From Pseudolysobacter sp. (GTDB lineage Bacteria > Pseudomonadota > Gammaproteobacteria > Xanthomonadales > Rhodanobacteraceae), in NCBI GenBank assembly GCA_025351985.1, contig JANXUW010000590.1, forward strand, positions 1 through 5,405: a DNA stretch of 5,405 bases. Reading direction: 5' to 3'. Made by a program: the position numbers and the translations under genes. Each line of letters begins with the position of its first letter. Position 1 is the stretch's first letter. Below, one piece after another: positions 1-5,405 of this stretch. Under the pieces are notes generated by a model. It was given only the letters and a program-made list of their open reading frames with translations. It made no database searches and was not told where the DNA came from.

Positions 1-905
1 CGCTGGATTTCATGCTCTCGATCGATGTGTACATCAACGAAACCACGCGGCATGCGGATCTGATTCTGCCGCCGGTTTCGTCGCTCACGCAGCATCATTA
101 CGATCTTATTTTCAACGGCTTTGCGGTGCGCCGCGTGACGCGATTGAATACGCCGTTGCGTGCGCAGGCGGAACACGAACGCGGCGACTGGGAAATCTTC
201 AATGCACTTGGCGCGGCCTACAGCAACGCGGCCGGAAAACCTTGGACACCAACGCCAGCGCCCGAGCAGATGATCGCCGCCGGCCTCAAACACGGCGGAT
301 CGGGTGTCACACTTGACGATCTGAAAGCAGCGCCGCACGGTATCGATCTTGGACCGCTGCAACCGAATCTGCTCGCGCGTTTGCAAACCGAAAGCGGTTT
401 GATCGAATGCGCACCGTCGCTGTTGCTGGAAGACCTGACGCGACTCGCAAACGATGCGTTTGCACCCGCGCCGAGCGATAGTCTGCAGTTGATCGGGCGC
501 CGCGATATTCGCAGCAACAATTCGTGGATGCACAATGCGCCGCGTTTGATCAAGGGCAAACCGCGACATCACTTGTTGATGCATCCGGACGATCTTGCCG
601 CGCGCGGCATCGTCGATGGCGTGGATGTTCGCGTGCGCTCAGCGATCGGTAGCATCACCGTTGCGGTGAAATCCTGCGACGACTTGATGCGTGGCGTGGC
701 ATCGCTGCCGCACGGTTTCGATCATCGCCGCGAAGGTACGCGTTTGACGCGCGCAGCAACTCTGGACGGCGTCAGCTACAACGATATTTCCGACCCCGCC
801 GCACTCGATGCACCATCCGGCAATGCCGCATTGAACGGTCTTGTCGTGTGGGTGGAGGCCGCTGCGGCGCCGCTTAAATCAGTGGCGACGCTCGCGACGC
901 AATAA
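1..905 (+). CDS. Molybdopterin-dependent oxidoreductase, C-terminal part (5' end outside window)
   Basis: This is the C-terminal part of a large Mo/W-bisPGD enzyme of the formate dehydrogenase/BisC-type superfamily, which carries out two-electron redox reactions on small substrates. The frame is open to the left edge (Leu-Asp-Phe precede the first ATG at 12), so that ATG is internal and the true start lies outside. Numbering from it, NETTRHADLILPP (9-21) is the typical strand of the catalytic molybdopterin domain. Residues about 158-285 form the C-terminal molydopterin dinucleotide-binding domain. Hallmarks there are GRRDIRSNNSWMHN (162-175), SLPHGFDH (231-238) and the end motif SGNAALNGLVVWVE (269-282). 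The Fe-S, active-site and any N-terminal domains are not in view, so the substrate cannot be named. The last 27 bp overlap the 3' end of the convergent DUF2127 gene. The family call is firm; the subfamily is open. Confidence 0.93.
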   Translation, partial: LDFMLSIDVYINETTRHADLILPPVSSLTQHHYDLIFNGFAVRRVTRLNTPLRAQAEHERGDWEIFNALGAAYSNAAGKPWTPTPAPEQMIAAGLKHGGSGVTLDDLKAAPHGIDLGPLQPNLLARLQTESGLIECAPSLLLEDLTRLANDAFAPAPSDSLQLIGRRDIRSNNSWMHNAPRLIKGKPRHHLLMHPDDLAARGIVDGVDVRVRSAIGSITVAVKSCDDLMRGVASLPHGFDHRREGTRLTRAATLDGVSYNDISDPAALDAPSGNAALNGLVVWVEAAAAPLKSVATLATQ

Positions 906-1355
906 GCGGATCAGATACACCACGATCGCGATATTGACGATCAGCGCGGCAATTTTCATCGGTCCGAATTTGTGCAAGAGTTCGTAGAGTTCAAACGGTA
1001 TCAGTGAGGCCGTAATGATCACGGTCAGATATTCCGCCCAGCGTTTTCCGCGCAGCAAACCTACGCCTTCGAGCACGAACAACGCGGCGTAAACCACCGC
1101 ACCCGCGCCGATCGCTTCAATACTACGCGGGGTCAATTGCATCAACCACGCGGCTGCGCGCGTCGCCAGCGAATGTCCGGTGACAAACGGCAATTCGGTC
1201 AGCCACGTCGCAAATTTTTCCGCCTCGTTCGGCGCGAGCAAATGCCACGCGCCGAGCGCAGCGACGATCAATGCGGCCGCCTTGACCAGTTTGAACAGCG
1301 CGATCAACACGAGCACGAAATTGCGTTTGGGTTTGGCCGGAGATTCTTCGATCAT
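879..1355 (-). CDS. DUF2127 family small membrane protein
   Basis: A 158-residue integral inner-membrane protein of unknown function. Hydrophobic segments lie at about 12-37, 80-101, 107-124 and 131-150, suggesting four transmembrane helices. The short N-terminal tail is charged (KPKR at 8-11) and the C-terminal tail is very basic (RLLRRERRH at 150-158), which by the positive-inside rule suggests both ends are cytoplasmic. The block from LEGVGLLRGKRWAEYL (95-110) through IPFELYELLHK (119-129), with its Trp-Ala-Glu and Pro-x-Glu-x-Tyr-Glu pattern, matches what I remember of DUF2127 proteins. The ATG at 1355 is the only good start in the frame; no clear Shine-Dalgarno sequence precedes it. The gene is convergent with the molybdoenzyme gene, whose stop codon falls inside it, and divergent from the phosphatase gene. 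No function can be inferred from context. Confidence 0.85.
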   Translation of the reverse strand: MIEESPAKPKRNFVLVLIALFKLVKAAALIVAALGAWHLLAPNEAEKFATWLTELPFVTGHSLATRAAAWLMQLTPRSIEAIGAGAVVYAALFVLEGVGLLRGKRWAEYLTVIITASLIPFELYELLHKFGPMKIAALIVNIAIVVYLIRLLRRERRH

Positions 1356-1485
1356 GTCGTGCGCCGAAACAGGTGATCACGAAGCATACGCAAATCGGCT
1401 GTGGCATAAAACACTTCGCGCCTATGGCTCGTCGGCGCGGAAGCGTTTATCTTGCACATCGATTATTCATGCTGCGGAGCAATCA
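1356..1485. promoter_or_regulatory. Divergent intergenic region between DUF2127 and phosphatase genes
   Basis: These 130 bp separate two divergent genes and should hold a promoter for each. No convincing -35/-10 pair was found on either strand. On the minus strand a TATGCT hexamer could serve as a -10, but no good -35 lies at the right distance. A perfect 8-bp palindrome GTGATCAC sits at 1373-1380, close to the DUF2127 start; it is too short to call an operator. Confidence 0.3.
1476..1479 (+). promoter_or_regulatory. Ribosome binding site of the acid phosphatase gene
   Basis: GGAG lies six bases before the ATG at 1486. It decides the start: the frame stays open upstream to 1180, but that stretch is antisense to the DUF2127 gene, whereas this ATG begins a canonical signal peptide. 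Confidence 0.75.
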
Positions 1486-2175
1486 ATGCGCAAACTTCTA
1501 CCGCTACTCGCGTTCGTTCTGTTTACGCTGTTTTCGGACTCGGTATTCGCGCTGCAGACGAGTTATCTCGGCAATGCGCAGATCGATCTGACGATCCTGC
1601 TCGGACCTCCACCGGTGGCCGGATCGGACGCGGACAAAACCGATTTGCGCACGGTGCTGGAAGCGCAGCAGACGCGCACGTCCGAGCAGATCAAGCGTGC
1701 TCAAGCCGATGTCGAGACGTCGGTGTTTCGTTTTGCCGATGTGGTCGGCCCGGATTTCACTGCCGCCAAACTTCCGTTCACTGCCTTGTTCTTCAAGAAG
1801 GTCAGCAACGACAGTCGTGTGGCAATACTTGCGATCAAGGATGCATGGCAGCGGCCGCGGCCGTTCCTCGCCAGCAGCGAGGTGCATCCGATCATCGACA
1901 AACCGACCAGCGGATCGTATCCGAGCGGACATTCTGCTTACGCCTACATGACCGCGATTATCCTCGCGCAGTTGCTGCCGGAAAAACGCGAAGCGATCTT
2001 CGCGCGCGCGGCGGAGTTTGCGCACAATCGCATCATCGATGGCGTGCATTATCCGAGCGATGTTGAAGGTGGCCGCATCGCCGGCACGGTGATCGCGGCG
2101 AACATGCTGCAGAGCCCGGAATTCAAGGCGGATTTCGCGAAGGCCAAGGCCGAATTGAATCAGCTCGCGAAATAA
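1486..2175 (+). CDS. Secreted class A-like nonspecific acid phosphatase (PAP2 superfamily)
   Basis: A 229-residue periplasmic or secreted phosphomonoesterase that would release inorganic phosphate from organic phosphoesters. Residues 1-22 form a Sec signal peptide (positive Arg2/Lys3, hydrophobic core, likely cleavage after VFA at 20-22). The three-part PAP2/bacterial acid phosphatase signature is complete. It comprises Lys118-x6-Arg125-Pro126, then SYPSGH (144-149) with His149 as the presumed general acid, then Arg182-x5-His188-x2-Ser191-Asp192 with His188 as the presumed nucleophile. The residue before Arg182 is Asn where class A enzymes usually have Ser. The length fits the class A family (about 230-250 residues). 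No multi-helix membrane core is present, which argues against a membrane lipid phosphatase; vanadium haloperoxidases share the fold but are much longer. The GGAG site supports the start. The stop codon lies inside the stem of a strong terminator hairpin. Confidence 0.9.
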   Translation: MRKLLPLLAFVLFTLFSDSVFALQTSYLGNAQIDLTILLGPPPVAGSDADKTDLRTVLEAQQTRTSEQIKRAQADVETSVFRFADVVGPDFTAAKLPFTALFFKKVSNDSRVAILAIKDAWQRPRPFLASSEVHPIIDKPTSGSYPSGHSAYAYMTAIILAQLLPEKREAIFARAAEFAHNRIIDGVHYPSDVEGGRIAGTVIAANMLQSPEFKADFAKAKAELNQLAK

Positions 2176-2202
2176 CGAACCCCTACTTCGGGGTTCGTTA
2201 TT
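2171..2202. terminator. Bidirectional intrinsic terminator between convergent genes
   Basis: A perfect 13-bp inverted repeat (arms 2171-2183 and 2190-2202, loop TACTTC) has a GC-rich core CCCC/GGGG and an A/T-rich base. On the plus strand it includes the phosphatase stop codon TAA at 2173-2175 and is followed by a moderately T-rich tail (TTCATTATT). On the minus strand it lies 38 bp beyond the stop of the collagen-like gene and ends in TTATTTCG. It probably terminates transcription from both sides. Confidence 0.85.
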
Positions 2203-2240
2203 CATTATTGCGCGCGTTGCGCCAGCGTGGTTGCCTGCGG

Positions 2241-4192
<1,952 letters not shown>

Positions 4193-4197
4193 CGGAT

Positions 4198-4205
4198 TCC
4201 CCCTT
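4198..4205 (-). promoter_or_regulatory. Ribosome binding site of the CTERM protein gene
   Basis: Read on the minus strand this is AAGGGGGA, five bases before the ATG at 4192. It favours that start over the in-frame ATG at 4225, which would put 11 extra, non-hydrophobic residues before the signal peptide. Confidence 0.7.
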
Positions 4206-4266
4206 GGATACGAATGCGAGTGCATGCGTGATAAAGCAAAAACCTAGCGTTAATTTCCCTTCGCAA

Positions 4267-4294
4267 ACTATGCGATCAGCACGCATCCTGTCAA
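4267..4294 (-). promoter_or_regulatory. Candidate sigma70 promoter of the surface-protein operon
   Basis: On the minus strand a perfect TTGACA (-35, at 4289-4294) is followed after 16 bp by CATAGT (-10, at 4267-4272, four of six consensus matches). Transcription would begin near 4260 and leave a leader of about 68 bases before the ATG at 4192; the first part of the leader is A/T-rich. The spacer contains ATGCG-N7-CGCAT (4270-4286), a short dyad that could bind a regulator. The placement just upstream of the two-gene unit supports the call. Confidence 0.5.
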
Positions 4295-4370
4295 TACAAA
4301 TGCCCGCGTGAAACGCATATCTTGCGCTGTCGCCAGCCGCGTCGCGATTACCGACCTTTCAACTTGCGAT

Positions 4371-4390
4371 CACATGCACACAGGCATGTG
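4371..4390. terminator. Weak hairpin downstream of the membrane protein gene
   Basis: A perfect 7-bp inverted repeat CACATGC/GCATGTG with a 6-base loop lies 21 bp beyond the stop codon of the minus-strand membrane protein gene. It has no T tract on that strand and only moderate GC, so it may be a weak or factor-assisted terminator, or chance. Confidence 0.25.
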
Positions 4391-4410
4391 CGGCAGACGG
4401 GTTCGCCGGG

Positions 4411-5405
4411 CTAGATCAAGACGACTTCCGCATCGCACTTCACGGCGTTTTTCCTGGCATTTTTCCATTGCTGGATTTTCTCGGCGACGGCATGACGTTC
4501 CAGCAATCGCTCAGCCACACCCGCGCCGACCAGCAGCAGCAATATCGGAAACGGATGCAGGTAACGAAACGAAATAATATGCGAGCACAGCACCTGCCCG
4601 ATCATCAATCCGACCGCACACACGGTAAGCAGCACCACCACGGCGGGAACGCGATGCGGCCCCAGCCCGGCGAGCGCCAGCCCGATCGGCGCGAGTGCAA
4701 AAAGACAGAAGATCAGCCAGTACGCGCTGTAGCCAAAAAACTCCTTGACGGGTGAATGATTGCGAGCAACTTTGGCGGCGTCGTAATGAAACCATTCGCG
4801 CAACAGACTCAGGATCTTTTCATCGGGCAGCTGGCCCGAACCCAGATCGCTGAGCATGCGCATCTCGCGTCGTGGCGGATCAAAATATTCCGGCAAGGTA
4901 GTGATGCCAAGTCGCGCCACGCCGAGCGGATTATCGGCAACGGCACGCTTTGCGAGGATCGCCGCCACAAGGCGTGCACGTTGATCCCCCAAGTGTGCTC
5001 GCAACACAGGGATGAGGCCGCCCGGCAGCCAGATTTGTTCTTCGCGCAGACGCTGATTGTCGAGTGCAATGGTAACCTCCTGCAAAATCGCAGGATCGAC
5101 GCCGGTACCGGAAAAATACTCCGCTCGAACCAGTGGCGCGACCAGCCCCAGGCGAAAAAACGGCGCATCCAGAATATACGCCGGCTCGCCACCGGCTCGC
5201 CGCCCGTACCATGCGCGATAGGCGTCGTGACACAGATCCGTGACGAGCAGAACCAGCAGCAAATGCACGATCCACGCATGCCGGCGTTTGGTCACCCCAT
5301 ACAATGCACCGATGAGGACCGCAGCTGGCGCCACTGCCAGCGCAAACGGCACCAATCCAGCGCGCAGGCTTGCCAGCACCGTGCCGATGAGCACGCACAA
5401 TATCA
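4411..5405 (-). CDS. Polytopic membrane protein, C-terminal part (5' end at or beyond window edge)
   Basis: The frame stays open to the right edge. The first start-like codon inside is a TTG at 5400, but Ile and a partial codon xTG (5404-5405) precede it, so either the start is one base outside or, more likely, the gene continues upstream. Numbering from the TTG, hydrophobic helices lie at about 1-12, 15-35, 42-57, 226-246, 251-272 and 280-298. Between them is a soluble region of about 165 residues (60-225), rich in Arg, Leu and Pro, containing DAPFFRLGLVAPLVRAEYF (78-96). The last 25 or so residues are a charged tail. The helix pair ending in FRYLHPFPILLLLVGAG (278-294) recalls the Arg-Tyr-x-x-Pro segment near the end of GT-C/ArnT-like glycosyltransferases, but no catalytic motif is in view and I do not recognise the family. 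It lies in the same direction as, and 218 bp upstream of, the CTERM gene, which has its own promoter candidate. Confidence 0.75.
   Translation of the reverse strand, partial: ILCVLIGTVLASLRAGLVPFALAVAPAAVLIGALYGVTKRRHAWIVHLLLVLLVTDLCHDAYRAWYGRRAGGEPAYILDAPFFRLGLVAPLVRAEYFSGTGVDPAILQEVTIALDNQRLREEQIWLPGGLIPVLRAHLGDQRARLVAAILAKRAVADNPLGVARLGITTLPEYFDPPRREMRMLSDLGSGQLPDEKILSLLREWFHYDAAKVARNHSPVKEFFGYSAYWLIFCLFALAPIGLALAGLGPHRVPAVVVLLTVCAVGLMIGQVLCSHIISFRYLHPFPILLLLVGAGVAERLLERHAVAEKIQQWKNARKNAVKCDAEVVLI

Noticed and set aside
1373..1380. GTGATCAC palindrome as an operator
   Set aside because: Eight bases of symmetry are expected by chance at this scale and no second copy is seen nearby.
1180..1485. 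Upstream extension of the phosphatase frame
   Set aside because: It lies antisense to the DUF2127 gene and would bury the signal peptide behind 102 residues; the GGAG site and ATG at 1486 explain the start.
4308..4577. Short plus-strand frame in the gap and over the end of the membrane protein gene
   Set aside because: Arg/His-rich composition, no ribosome site, and most of it is antisense to a convincing membrane protein.

Overview
The window is GC-rich, tightly packed bacterial DNA. Two features suggest a Gram-negative, high-GC gammaproteobacterium, perhaps of the Xanthomonadales/Rhodanobacteraceae type: a secreted protein with an IPTL-CTERM-like tail, and a periplasmic class A-like acid phosphatase. 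That placement is an impression from protein style and was not tested. I see no rRNA, tRNA, CRISPR array, insertion sequence or phage gene.

Layout: (1) 1-905, plus strand: the C-terminal part of a molybdopterin-dependent oxidoreductase, cut by the left edge. (2) 879-1355, minus strand: a small DUF2127-type membrane protein, convergent with (1) and overlapping its 3' end by 27 bp. (3) 1486-2175, plus strand: a secreted PAP2-fold acid phosphatase with a complete active-site signature. It ends in a strong 13-bp hairpin that also lies just beyond the next gene on the other strand. (4) 3395-4192 and then 2241-3389, both minus strand and only 5 bp apart: a probable two-gene operon. Its first gene encodes a secreted beta-strand-rich protein with an IPTL-CTERM-like C-terminal sorting signal. 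Its second encodes a secreted collagen-like protein of 382 residues. A sigma70-like promoter lies at 4267-4294. (5) 4411-5405, minus strand: the C-terminal part of a polytopic membrane protein, cut by the right edge, function not recognised.

The most interesting part is the two-gene cell-surface module at 2241-4192. The collagen-like protein carries 58 Gly-X-Y triplets (44 ending in Thr, no charged residue). They are arranged as an introductory run followed by five tandem units of 31 (once 34) residues, each containing the same four-residue break (STVA/STIA). A cysteine-rich C-terminal domain follows. Its neighbour appears to be membrane- or envelope-anchored by its tail, so the pair may build a surface layer, fibre or adhesin. 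This is inference from architecture and gene order. The other genes look like ordinary housekeeping or accessory functions with no evident link to the module.
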